A stretch of 64,000 bases of DNA from positions 1 through 64,000 of the forward strand of contig NW_026251726.1 in NCBI RefSeq assembly GCF_025024155.1, given 5' to 3'. Below, piece by piece: positions 12,466-23,048 of the stretch (within the stretch, counting starts at the first letter, position 1; every line of letters begins with the position of its first letter). Under the pieces are notes generated by a model. That model saw nothing but the letters and a program-made list of their open reading frames with translations, did not search any database and was not told the DNA's origin. Source of the stretch: Gamsiella multidivaricata (lineage: Eukaryota; Mortierellomycota; Mortierellomycetes; Mortierellales; Mortierellaceae). The position numbers were made by a program, and so were the translations under genes.

Positions 12466-12610
12466 TGCTCTTTCCTGCTGGCTCTTTCCTGCTCACTCTT
12501 TCCTGCTCACTCTTTCCTGCTCGCTCTTTCCTGCTCGCTCTTTCCTGCTCGCTCTTTCCTGCTCGCTCTTTCCTGCTCGCTCTTTCCTGCTCGCTCTTTC
12601 CTGCTCGCTT
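12466..12610. repeat. Minisatellite, 14-bp unit, about 10 copies
   Basis: Tandem copies of a 14-bp CTCTTTCCTGCTCG unit (early copies have CTGG or CTCA) lie just after the stop of the acidic-protein gene, probably in its 3' UTR. All open frames through it are repetitive and not credible genes. Confidence 0.92.
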
Positions 12611-13260
12611 TGCATTTGCAGCCCCTCCACTTAGGGCATCGTCGCGAAGTTGAAATTTGTTCTTGACAGACGGCAAGATGAACCCGCATTGTTTGCTTAT
12701 TTCTTTCCTTTTGTCTTTTTTTTTTTTCCACCACTCCTCACTCTCTCTTTGTCCCTTTTCCCTTCCTTTCACCTTTCCTTTCTCCCTTCTTTTGCCCTCT
12801 TCCTTTGTCCTCTTTGTGGTTATTTCTTCTTCTTTTGTCGATCTTGTACTCTTTTAATCGCGCTATCGCTTTCTATTGCATGTATCATACGGGTCATCTT
12901 GTTGTCATCTTTTATTCTTTCTATTACTCACTCTGGAGGAGTTTGTATGTGCTTTGCATATGTCCATTTTCGTTTTTCTTTTCATTACTCATTGTTCGGT
13001 CTTTATTCTATATTGTTGGTTTACAAGAGATGGGTATACAGTATTGGGGGAGGGGGGAGGTGTTTGTAGCGCCTTTGTAGCGCCTTTGTAGTCCTTTCGG
13101 AGTGAGTTCAGCTTAATAAAAAATGCTACAGGAGAAGAGACTAATAATGCATGTGGAAATGTAAATATATGGTTTATTTTGAACATGAAAATGCCTGTGA
13201 ATATTGAAAAAGGGTCTGATTTATTCCATATCTCATTCATCCAGGATAGAATAGGGGACC
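12611..13260. other. Convergent spacer, T-rich, no gene
   Basis: A pyrimidine-rich stretch (12700-12850) and an 11-bp direct repeat of TTTGTAGCGCC (13060-13090) are the only structures noticed. Frames are low-complexity Phe/Leu/Ser artefacts. Confidence 0.5.
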
Positions 13261-14306
13261 TTAGTTGACGGGGCGTGGGACACCGGCCGCAGGGGCGGTG
13301 GCCTGGTAGTTTGGCTGCTGAGGGACGGCGACGTAGGTGCGTCCGTGGTAGCGGTTGGAGACGTTGGGCTCGTCCCTGTTCTTGTAGATGATGTACCAGG
13401 AATAGATGATGCCGGGAACATGTCCGAGGAGGGTCAATCCGATACTAAAGAGAGAGACAGCGCCGGTTAAAACGTATAGAGCGATATCAGGGGAAGACGG
13501 TCTGTTTGGTTCCAGGTTCTTTTGTTTACTCGCCAATGGGCTGTGGTGGACAAGAGAGCATTGAAGAAAAACGTGTTCTTCGATTTGAAGTCGCGCCAAT
13601 GCAGTACATGCAGTACGGCCAGAAACAAGAGAGGGGGGGAGGGAAGAAAAATGGCGCAAAAGGAAAACGCGGATTGGGTGGTTTTTTTTCTTTGCTGCTA
13701 TGGGTCAAAATCCTGTCTTCAATTGCCTCCATGTTCCTGTCTTTTTTTTCCAGCTGTCCCTGTTTCCTGCGACGAGTTCCGTTGCTGTTTTCCTTTTACT
13801 GTTCCTTTTCCTTACCTGATGAGGAAGTCAGCACCGCATCCCTGCTTGAGACCGACTATTGAAGCGGTTGTTAAAGGAACGTGTGCAAGCAAGCGCGTCA
13901 GTATCGTGTGAACAATTGCAATCAAAATCAATCGCGCCTTTTGATTGCGAATTGACCCTTCGGATAAAAATATCAAATGTCAAATCTTGATAAAAAGTCG
14001 TTTCTAGGATTTACCGGCCTATGGTGGAAAAAGAAGTAGGGACGAAGAGTGGGTGAGTGAGTGTTGTCGTCTTTTCTGTTCACTGAATGGCAGCAACAGC
14101 ATGGACATGACATGGCATTGACATGAACACGACTGTTTAGGGTTCGCTGGCCTCCTTGGGCACTAGTCAGGTCAGTTGTCGCAGCAGCAACTTTGTTTCG
14201 CTTCCCCCCCTTGAATTCTCGAATTCGGAGTCTGTGAACTTACAAGAGGAGGCAGGAAGAATCCGACGACGAAGAGGAAGATATCGGCACCGCTGAAGTT
14301 GACCAT
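13261..14306 (-). CDS. PMP3/UPF0057 small hydrophobic membrane protein
   Basis: Three exons (complement) 14306-14240, 13855-13816 and 13444-13261 give 96 residues. The first two carry MVNFSGADIFLFVVGFFLPP and GLKQGCGADFLI, and the third SIGLTLLGHVPGIIYSWYII. Together these are the two transmembrane segments and the GCGAD loop typical of the PMP3 stress-induced plasma-membrane proteins, here with a Pro/Gln-rich cytosolic tail. Family members influence membrane potential and salt tolerance. Exon 1 to 2 only joins in phase if the donor is GTTCAC at 14239, four bases downstream of a better-looking GTAAGT. The resulting residue count (PPLVIGLKQGC) fits the family exactly, so this donor is preferred but unproven. 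Confidence 0.85.
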
Positions 14307-15370
14307 TTTCGTGAAGTGTACGGAGAGAGGGAGGGGTTTTTTTTCTTTCTTTAAAGGGAGTGGACGAGGTGGTGGGAAGATGAAGTGCAAGATGAGAAGA
14401 AGTTCAGCAAAAGAAGAAGTGGATGAAAAAGAGAATCGACGGGGTCATCACATGATGTCATCATCATAGGATCTTTTTTTTTGCCCTGAACGCGAAGTGA
14501 GTTACAGCAAACCCGTTTCTCGGGTTTGGCTCGAAAGTGACTATATCAATAAATGGCAATTGACCCCATATGAACTATGTGCATTTTAGTGCACGTAGTC
14601 TAGCTGTGATGATGTGCAGCGGTATATGATGCATATCGGACGAGCGAGTTGAGGCAACAGAGGGCTCTCCTCTGAGGGTTGAGGATGGACATGCTGAGCT
14701 GCAGCATTGAAGGGAAACAAAAAAGACTCGTGCAAGCAAATGAGGTCTGTGCTCCGGTGCCTTGAAGTGAGTGGGTGGATGAGCACGCCACGATCGAATC
14801 ACTCTGACTCGACGGCTCTCTTGCTTTCTCGCTCGACCCAGCTATGCCCTGTCCAGTAAGATGTTGTTCGTGGGGGATAAACAAGACAGGACATGGGAGG
14901 GTATGGCCTGTAGGATTGCGTTCATGGCGATGATGCCCCTCTTCCCTGAGAAGCAAGTTATGATAAAGGGTCCGTGGCATGGTGCCCCTCCCCTTGCGTA
15001 TGAATAAATGAATGGCTACGCAGGGTCCATTTGTGTTTGCCACCAAAAAAGAGAGGAGGACCAAAACAGATTGCATTTGGTGTTGAGTCACCTTCAGTGC
15101 GAACAAGGTTGGGGCCAGATCGATGCTCCCTCCTCCTCTTCTTCTTCCTCTCTTCTTTACATCTTTCTCAGAACTCCTTCTCTCCTGCTCTCCTTCCTCT
15201 TCCTTCTCTTCTTTCCTCTTTCTTCTTCTTTCCTCACTCGATTCAACCTCCCGTTTTAAATCAATTGCACCACTCCTTTTCTACCGCTGCAATAGCCCTT
15301 CATTTTTGAACATTTCTCTTGCACTACTACCTCCTCCTCCTCCAGTAACAACAGGGACAACCTAAACACA
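14307..15370. other. Divergent promoter region between PMP3-type gene and aspartokinase
   Basis: About 1.06 kb. CT-rich leader sequence runs from 15120 to 15370 directly before the aspartokinase ATG, and an imperfect ATGATGTCATCATCAT palindrome lies at 14452-14467. No coding potential beyond chance frames. Confidence 0.5.
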
Positions 15371-17638
15371 ATGTCGACTCCGCTCTCCTCGTCGCCATCG
15401 TCACCTTCGCTGTCAGCAACCAAGCGTTCGCTTCCGCCACATATGATGCTGGAGATCAACCATGCGACACCTTCGCCCTCACTCCAGGACCAATCCAAGA
15501 AACCATGGCTCGTACAAAAGTTTGGTGGCACCAGCATTGGAAAGTTTGTCGAGACCATCACCGGGACCATCGTCCAGTAAGCAATCTCTTCATTTGGAAA
15601 AAAAAAAAAAAAACGATTCGCCATGGCCATGGCCATGGCAATGGCAATGGCAATGGCAATCGAGTTCGAGCAGCTGTCCACCTGGAAACAGCGCACATGC
15701 CCTGACAACCATTCGCTTTACATTTCTTAACAATAGATCATATCTCCCAACGAATCGAGTGGTAGTGGTCTGCTCGGCAAGGAGTAGCGAGTCCAAGACT
15801 CTAGGAACGACCAACAGGTAAAGAAAGCATTTGCCTTGAGCTAAAACAAAGGATTGGATCGCTATGGCGTCTTTTTTCATTGAGATATGACCTTGTTTTT
15901 TTTATTCCCTTCACACTCCGCCCATTCTAAAAGTATTCCCCACATTCCGTAACACCGTGGGCCAATGATGAGATCTGTCGACAGATCAAAAAAAAAAAAT
16001 CGCAGTCTGCATTTTTTTTGATCGCGGGGAAAGGAGACTAACGGTGATTCACATGGCTTCTCATGTACATGCTTGTAGGTTACTGAGGGCAGCAGCGTCG
16101 GCTATGGAACCTGGTTCGGTCGAATTTAAGCAGACAGTCCAGGATATCAGAGAGGACCACATCAATACCGCCCGGCAACATATCTCGGACCCGCTTATCT
16201 TGAAGCGCATTGAAGACGAACTCAATCAGGACTGTAACCGACTCCTCGCCTTCTTGAAGGCTGTGCAGGTAAATACCATGCTTTTTATTTATTTATTCTT
16301 TTATTTATTTTTTTATATGATGTGCTGAATAGGGATTACATTTCTTATTTGCTTTCGTGTTTCACCGTTCGTTGGTCATAGACGATCGAAGAGATCTCGC
16401 CGAGATCAAAGGACATTATCATGGCAGTTGGAGAGAGATTGTCCTGCAGAATCGTAGCAGGGATGCTGGAAGATCGTGGAGTGGAGACCGAATTCGTTAG
16501 TCTGGAGAGCGTCATCGAGGCAGTGTTCGACGTGAACTGCTTGGATCAAAACTTTTACGATTATATGTCCAGAGTTTTTGCAGGCGTCATATCCAAGTGC
16601 GGCAACCGTGTTCCTGTCGTTACTGGTAAAATGGATAGCACCATACAGCTGTGTATTGGATTTTAATCACCAAAAAACAACAACAACAAAGCATTAACGT
16701 ATACATTTCGCTTTTTACATAATCCAGGTTTCTTTGGGCCAGTACCGGGCAGTCTGCTGACCAGCATTGGTCGCGGTTACACAGATCTCGCCGCAGCGCT
16801 CATCGCGGTCGGATTGGATGCAGAGGAGCTACAAGTATGGAAGGAAGTCGACGGGATCTTCACTGCTGATCCCCGCAAGGTTAAAAACGCACGCCTTCTT
16901 AACATCATCACACCCGAGGAAGCCTCCGAGTTGACGTACTACGGATCCGAAGTCATCCATCCCTTTACGATGGAACAGGTCATCCGCGCCCAGATCCCTA
17001 TTCGTATCAAAAACGTTATGAGCCCCATGGGTCCAGGGACGGTCATCTTTCCGGATAATGCCTCAGGAGTATCGACGCCGACCGGACGCATGACCCCTCC
17101 TCCGTCGTCGAAGGTCTTGCTCGAGAACGGATATCAACTGGATCTGTCAAGGCGGCATCCTACGGCGGTGACGATCAAGGATAATGTGTGGGTCCTCAAC
17201 GTGCACTCGAACCGCAAATCGGTCTCGCATGGGTTCTTTGCGCAGATCTTTGGGACTTTGGACACGCATGGGATTGCGGTGGATTTGATTTCGACCTCGG
17301 AGGTGCATGTTTCGATGGCGTTGGGTGCGAATGTGAACGAGAAGGCGATGGAGAAGGCGATGCGGCAGTTGAGGAGCATCGGGACCGTGGATGTGACCAA
17401 GGACATGGCGATCTTGTCGCTGGTCGGCAAGCAGATGAAGAACATGGTCGGTATCTCGGGGAGGATGTTCTCGACGCTCGCGAAGGCCGGGATCAACTTA
17501 GAGATGATCTCGCAGGGCGCATCCGAGATTAATATTTCCTGTGTCATCCTGGAGAGACAGGCACTTCAGGCGATGAATGTGATCCATGAGGAGCTGTTGA
17601 GTAATGTGGGGAGAGAAGCCGAGTCCCAGTACTTTTAG
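15371..17638 (+). CDS. HOM3: Aspartokinase (aspartate kinase), ACT-domain regulated
   Basis: Five exons, 15371-15576, 15737-15817, 16079-16268, 16382-16625 and 16728-17638, all GT-AG and in phase, encode 543 residues (yeast Hom3 is about 527). It catalyses phosphorylation of L-aspartate, the first step to threonine, methionine and (in fungi) homoserine-derived products, in the cytosol. It has the nucleotide-binding start VQKFGGTSIGKF, the VVVVCSARSSESKTLGTTNR block, the WKEVDGIFTADPRKV catalytic block, and two C-terminal ACT modules (VLNVHSNRKSVSHGFFAQIF; LVGKQMKNMVGISGRMFSTL) where threonine feedback would act. An N-terminal Ser/Pro-rich extension of about 45 residues precedes the kinase. 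The gene is intact. Confidence 0.96.
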
Positions 17639-19600
17639 AACAAGGGCAACTGGCTCGAGCAAAAAGCGGACGTATTTATGTTTTGTTTTATTTATTTTTC
17701 CTTTTTCTCTTCTTTCTCTTTCTTTTAATATGGCTTGCTGAAGCGGCGTATTTAAACTGCATAATCATCAATAAACATTAAGCATAGACTCGTGATGAAT
17801 CAGCATAGCTTCGTAACTTCTTTGATGATATGGAAAGAGGGGGAAGTAAAGATCCAAGCAGAGCGGAATCATGTTTTGTACATAGGGAAATCAATCCGAG
17901 TCAGCGAATGGCTGTGTTCGAAAGAGTAAAGAATTTGGGTGGAGCTGTATTTGTGCGTTCTGAGGAGCCTCTCTATGTTCTGACTGCGGATTTACAGGTC
18001 ACTACGGCTGCAGGCGACAGAGCGGCTGCATCGTGTATTCATGCCTTTTTATCCTTGAAAGATGAGTGTCCATATGAACTGGAAGCATTGGTTGAAAGCA
18101 CATTCATCAAGACATTTTGGACCGAGCGCCGAGACTCTCTTTGAGAAGCACGGTCTTTTCTCGACTACTGTTTGATGAGCATCATCCTCATCGGGATAAA
18201 CTCAACCACCTTGAAGACGGTTTATTAGATTGGCCTTTTTATTTTGGACCCTGTTCTGACATTGAACCGGACAATAGTTCGCGGACGATTTTTCTACACA
18301 AAAGCCCATGCCTCCCAGAACACCCTGGTATCCCCTTCAGAATCTCGATCTAAAAGAGTTCGAGCTGTGGCCAACACTGCGCATCATTCGATATATCTGA
18401 CTCTCTCTCCTTTGCCCACTCTTCCAGCCCTGCAGTAGTCGTATGGACGTGACGAGTTCAGCCCATGCAGCGTCACGATGCTCCATGGATAGGCTATCCT
18501 TGATGATTCATCCCCGAATGCCAGAGTAAGGCGTGAGCAGCCAGGCCACAGTGACCGGTAGAGCTTTCTGAACAGGTTCGCGTTCCATCAGTGTCGAGTT
18601 AAAATCCCATGATCGACCAATAGGCGGGCCATACTGCCATAGAGACCTATACAAATACGTATCGTTCATGGATTTTGGGGTGGATAAAAACGAAGCGGAG
18701 GATGTAGCTCTTGAGGACATGATAGCACATGGAAAGGTCTGGGGCCGGCTGTCTCAATATTGTTTCCATTCTCCTTTGGTCCTGGATCCGGGTGCAAACC
18801 CGCGACAGCGATTTCTGTCGTCAGCGGCATCATCCCCTTTCTCTGTTTCTTCTGGAGCTCGTAAGCTGCTACGCCATCTAAAACAAGGTTTGGGTTCAGA
18901 TTTGTGAGGGGACATTTCGAAATTCGAAATTGTGGACTGCGCCCATTTTTAACCACGGCTGCAGATTTCTCGTGCGGTGGGTATACTAATATGGACCAAT
19001 ATGGACTAATATGGACTAATATGGAAGAAATGAAGTGCTGCAGAGAGTATGCGCATACACATGATACACATGGACAATCCCTCGACAGAGACACCTGTGT
19101 TGTTGGTGACAGCCCATTCTGCGACTCCCAGTGCTGCTGTCCGCAGCTACGACGTGTGCCCCTCACTTGGTGGTGTTGTCTGTAGCAGGCTGATTTTTCT
19201 TGAGGAGTGGATGCAGCATGAGAAATATGACTGTCCAAAATCAATGAGAACAACAAGAGAGGGACCTTTAATTACAAGCGACCGAGCAATAAGTCATTGC
19301 TCGGTGGTTTGAGTTAATATCTGGACTCGGTCCAGCTATCGAACACAGGGGCAGCGTGTAAAATAGGCTATATGCCGCACAGCACAGCTGTATGTGAGCA
19401 CTTGATGAAATAAGAAAAAAAAAAAAAAAAAAAAAAAAAGCTGGAGAGGATGCAGCCAGCAGTGGTTATGTTGGAATAGACAATTTGGTCCGAGTCCAAC
19501 ATACTCACGGTGTATTGCCTTTAGGGACCATTGTCTGCCCGCGTACTGCTGCAAGAAGATAGTATTGCTGTATGTGACCTGTATGGCCATCGTCGCCGTA
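17639..19600. other. Gene-poor region with a possible decayed coding stretch
   Basis: From 17830 to 18353 several short frames in different phases (about 104 and 78 codons) hint at one broken gene, but I recognise no family. A 12-bp AATATGGACTAA-type repeat in three copies lies at 18988-19024. A perfect 10-bp inverted repeat is at 19281-19305 and an A25 tract at 19414-19438. Nothing supports an intact gene. Confidence 0.4.
19281..19305. repeat. Perfect inverted repeat (10-bp arms, 5-bp loop)
   Basis: ACCGAGCAAT, AAGTC, ATTGCTCGGT. The arms are exactly complementary. It is isolated, with no TA duplication or CTRR beside it, so it is not assigned to any element. Confidence 0.8.
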
Positions 19601-21065
19601 GCCGCTTCTTCCTTGTCTCACTCGTTCTCTTTCCTTGCTGCTTGTTCCTGTGTCTTTGTCTCTCTCTATATCCTTGCACACTCCCAGGTACATCATTACA
19701 TCATTGGCTGCTTCGATAGACGTCCTGACTGAGACACTCTTGTGGTGGCATTACCTTTGCCATGTCTTTTCTGTCTATTGTTTTCTTTCTATTCCATGCT
19801 TGCATGCTCATCAAAGGAGACCTCTCATCCTCTCATCCTCCCATTCTCTCATCCTCACTCCCTCACTCCCTCACTTCCTCACTCCCTCGCTCCCTCTCCT
19901 CTCTCCCTCTCTCCCTCTCTTTGCTCCTTTGCTGTCAAGACCAGACTATCTTACCACCAAAGTGTATTCATGTCCCGATAGGTCACCGGTTTTGCCACCA
20001 TCATTTCCTTGCTTGTCTCTCTGTCCACTGTCTCCGTGCTGTCTATCGCCCACTATCTCTTTTTCTTTCATGTGAAAGTCCCGAAAAGACTATACCGATA
20101 GGAGGCTGCTCGAAGACACTCTCTTCGCTGCAGACAGCAGCGATGACGTGTGCCGTCTGTCGTGGAGGAGGGAGTGTCTATCGAGGACCGAATATGAAGC
20201 CCTCCTCTTTTTCTCTCCCTTCTCTCTTCTCTCTTCTCTCTTTTCTTCCTCATCTTCTCCCCGGTCTTCTTCCTGGTCTTCAAGGTAAGCTCTTCTTCCT
20301 CCTCCTCCTCCTCCTCCTCCTCCTCCTCCTCCTCCTCCTCCTCTTCCACCTTTACCCCTGCTCCAGCTACTCCCACTTTCACTCTCAGTCCTTCACTTCT
20401 GCTGTCTCTTGCCCTTCTTTCCCACTGCTCTCTCCCACTGCTCTTTCCCACTGCTCTCTCCCACTGCTCTTTCCCACTGCTCTCTCCCACTGCTCTCTCC
20501 ACTCTTGTTCACCTCAGTCTCGTTCACCTGCACTTCTCGTATCTCTCTCACCCACTCACTCACCCAGCGCTCCCTTGTCTCTATTGCTTCTAGCTTTCTC
20601 TCTCTCTCCCCTTCTCTTCCTTTGTTTACTTTTGCTTTTGCTTTTGCTTTTGCTTTTGCTTTTGCTTGGACTTTTGCATCTATCACTGCTCCGACTCTGG
20701 CATTTGCCTAAGCTTCCGCTTTTGCTCTTGCTTGTGCTCTGGCTTTTGTTTTCGCTTTTGCTTTTGTTTGGACTTTTGCTTTTGCTTCTGCTCCGGCGTT
20801 GCTTTTGCTTTGGCTTCGACATCTGCTTTTGCTTCTCCATCTGCCTTTGCTATTGCTTTTGCTTTTGCTTGGACTTGCGCATCTATCACTGCTCTGACTC
20901 TGGCATTTGCTTAGGCCTCGGCTTCTGCTCTTGCTTCTGCTCTTGCTTTATTACACCTCTCTAAAAAAAAGAAAAAAGAAAAAAGAAAAAAAGAAAAAAA
21001 GAAAAGAAAAAAAGAAAAGAAAAAAAGAAAAGAAAAAAAGAAAAAAGAACAAGAACAAGAAAAAT
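19600..21065. repeat. Simple-sequence island with extreme strand asymmetry
   Basis: The plus strand is overwhelmingly pyrimidine from about 19600 to 20950. It includes CTCACTCC repeats (19830-19900), a (TCC)n tract (20296-20345), a 13-bp CCCACTGCTCTCT minisatellite (about 20415-20505), and CTTTTG-type hexanucleotide repeats (20630-20940). It then switches to purine AAAAAG repeats at 20961-21050. The long Leu/Ser/Phe frames here, up to 400 codons, are artefacts of this composition. Confidence 0.85.
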
Positions 21066-21815
21066 ACAATTCCCCACCCCCCAAAAAATAAGAAGGTCAA
21101 AAGCCGAACTTTTTTTCCCTTGTGGTTTTTTCTGGGGTACCATGGCTTGCAACCTGCCCGCGGTGTACCCTGCACAGTCTTTACTTTCCCAAGTAAGACT
21201 GACTGATGGCAAGCCAATCCACTTTCCTTTGTATGTATCGCTTCGAACCCCACACCTTAGTCAGCGTAGAACCAGCAAACGTCAATGTGAAAATGAAATA
21301 AAGAGTGAGGAGAGTGAGGATTGAACCAAACGATGAAAAGATGAAAAGATGAAAATGTACAATAGCAAGAAAAGCCTTTGTCAGTAATATAATGAATGGG
21401 TTTGCACTTGGTGCTCGCACTGCATTGAAGGGACATAGTGATCGACGCGTATATCTGGCCCGGGCGATGCACAGCCTCGACGGCATCACATAGATCTTAA
21501 CCCCGAGAGCACCTGTGCAACATTCACATCTACTCGCAATGAAGGGGCCCAGGGGCTGTTTTTTCTGGGAAACCCCATTTCTTTCTTTTTATTCTTCATC
21601 ATAATCGAACCTTCGCCGCGACTCATTGACTTCATTGACTATGAGGAGTGCGTCAGATAGCCGGTTTCGTTGTTGCTGTTCTGTTGTGGTGGTAAAAGCA
21701 GGTCCATTGGCTGAGCCAGACGCGCTTTTTCACGTATTTTTTTGTATCCGATCTTTACTGCGAACCACCCCTACCGAACCATCCTGTATTTCACTCTGCG
21801 ATCGTCAGGGCAGAA
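21066..21815. other. Spacer without recognised gene
   Basis: No conserved motif or intact frame is seen. A short GATGAAAAGAT repeat lies near 21332-21352. Confidence 0.4.
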
Positions 21816-22979
21816 ATGACGGCCCTTGTACCTCGCCACGCCTCTATCACTTCCTTCAAACTTGCAGGGCTCGAGATCGACTGGGCTTCACTGGAGGAGC
21901 TGAAGAGCCTCAGACGGCTGAAGAGTAGTTACTCAACCCTCAACTAGGCATCATCCTCAGCATTTTGGGACACGCTTACACAACTTAAGACGCTGAAATT
22001 CCGGCATGTGAGGATTCCCTGTCTCGAAGTCATACTCGAAGACGCAGTGTTTTCTCACCTCGCTTCTGTAGAGATGACTGCTGTAGGCATTCACATCAAC
22101 CGCCGCTGGATCAGTCTGATATCCCGATGCTCCAATCTTCAACGGCTATACTTAAAGCTCTATGACGGTAATGCTACTTCCGACAACGCAGCACTTCAAA
22201 AGATTGCTCTTTATGCCGCTGCCGCTGCCTGGCCTCAGCTCGAGTCTATACACTTTGCTGAACATCGTATGGTGGATGACGATTTGGCCATCCTTCTTAG
22301 TGCGCTCAAGCGATGCCATTTTTTGGACGTATGCGGGTTTTGGCCGCGCTCTTCCCAGGCATTCCATAAACACTTTGCGACAATCGAGACCCTCAATCTG
22401 TGCAAGTGTCCTACATTGACAAGCATGATGGTGCAAGAAATCCTGTCGTCCAGTCCCTAATTGGAGTCATTACTTGCAACTCAAGTCCATGCCAAGGATA
22501 TTGCCCGTGGCCGGCCATGGAACTGCACTAACCTGTTGACGTTCGGTTGCTTCATCAACTTTGGGGGGACCTGCAACAACTCCAAGCGCAGATGACGTCT
22601 CGGCAGATACCGCAGCTGCTGGAGTAGAAGAAGAGCAAGCACGCGATCAGGAAACACAAGAGGATTATCGACTACAAAAAAAGTTTTCGAACAACTGTCG
22701 CTCCTAACGGATCTTGCCCACCTTAACATCCAGGATGAACAGTCTACGCTATGCATGCGGCGTGGCTTGGATCTACGACTTTGTAAAGAGCTTGATTTGC
22801 TGAATTGATTACACCACTTATGGACTTTTCAGTTCCACTGTACTACCCAGACTATGGGCATCAAAGAGGCAGAGTGGATTAGGACTCACTGGGAGAGCCC
22901 AGTATGAACATGAGGCGTTTTTAACCACCTTGATGTGGAATTCAACGCGAAGGTTCAAAAAATCATACGTAAGGAGTAA
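21816..22979 (+). pseudogene. Decayed F-box/LRR-type protein gene
   Basis: The frame from ATG 21816 reads SITSFKLAGLEIDWASLEEL and then meets TAG at 21945-21947. It resumes in the same frame through TLTQLKTLKFRHVRIP and LISRCSNLQRLYLKLY to another stop at 22458-22460. After that it continues in shifted frames to a typical C-terminus (LAHLNIQDEQ, IKEAEWIRTHWE, KVQKIIRKE) at 22979. The leucine-rich spacing and the EAEWIRTHW block match the intact F-box/LRR protein at 56936-58690 (EEAQWIKKHWPRLK). The N-terminal F-box is not recognisable. At least two stops and two frameshifts make a functional product unlikely. Confidence 0.75.
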
Positions 22980-23048
22980 TAGTAATAAAGTATGATTCTG
23001 TATTGTTGTTAGATACCTAAAATTGAATCCCTCTGTCCATGTCCTCCA

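Noticed and set aside
19281..19305. Hairpin as a Helitron or terminator structure
   Set aside because: There is no CTRR beside it, no gene end near it and no helicase remnant around it.
19414..19438. A25 tract as the tail of a LINE or retrocopy
   Set aside because: No reverse transcriptase or endonuclease remnants and no target duplication could be found beside it; long A/T tracts are common in this window.
19762..20964. 400-codon plus-strand frame
   Set aside because: It is made of pyrimidine microsatellites read as Leu/Ser/Phe/Cys, with no domain and no gene-like codon pattern.
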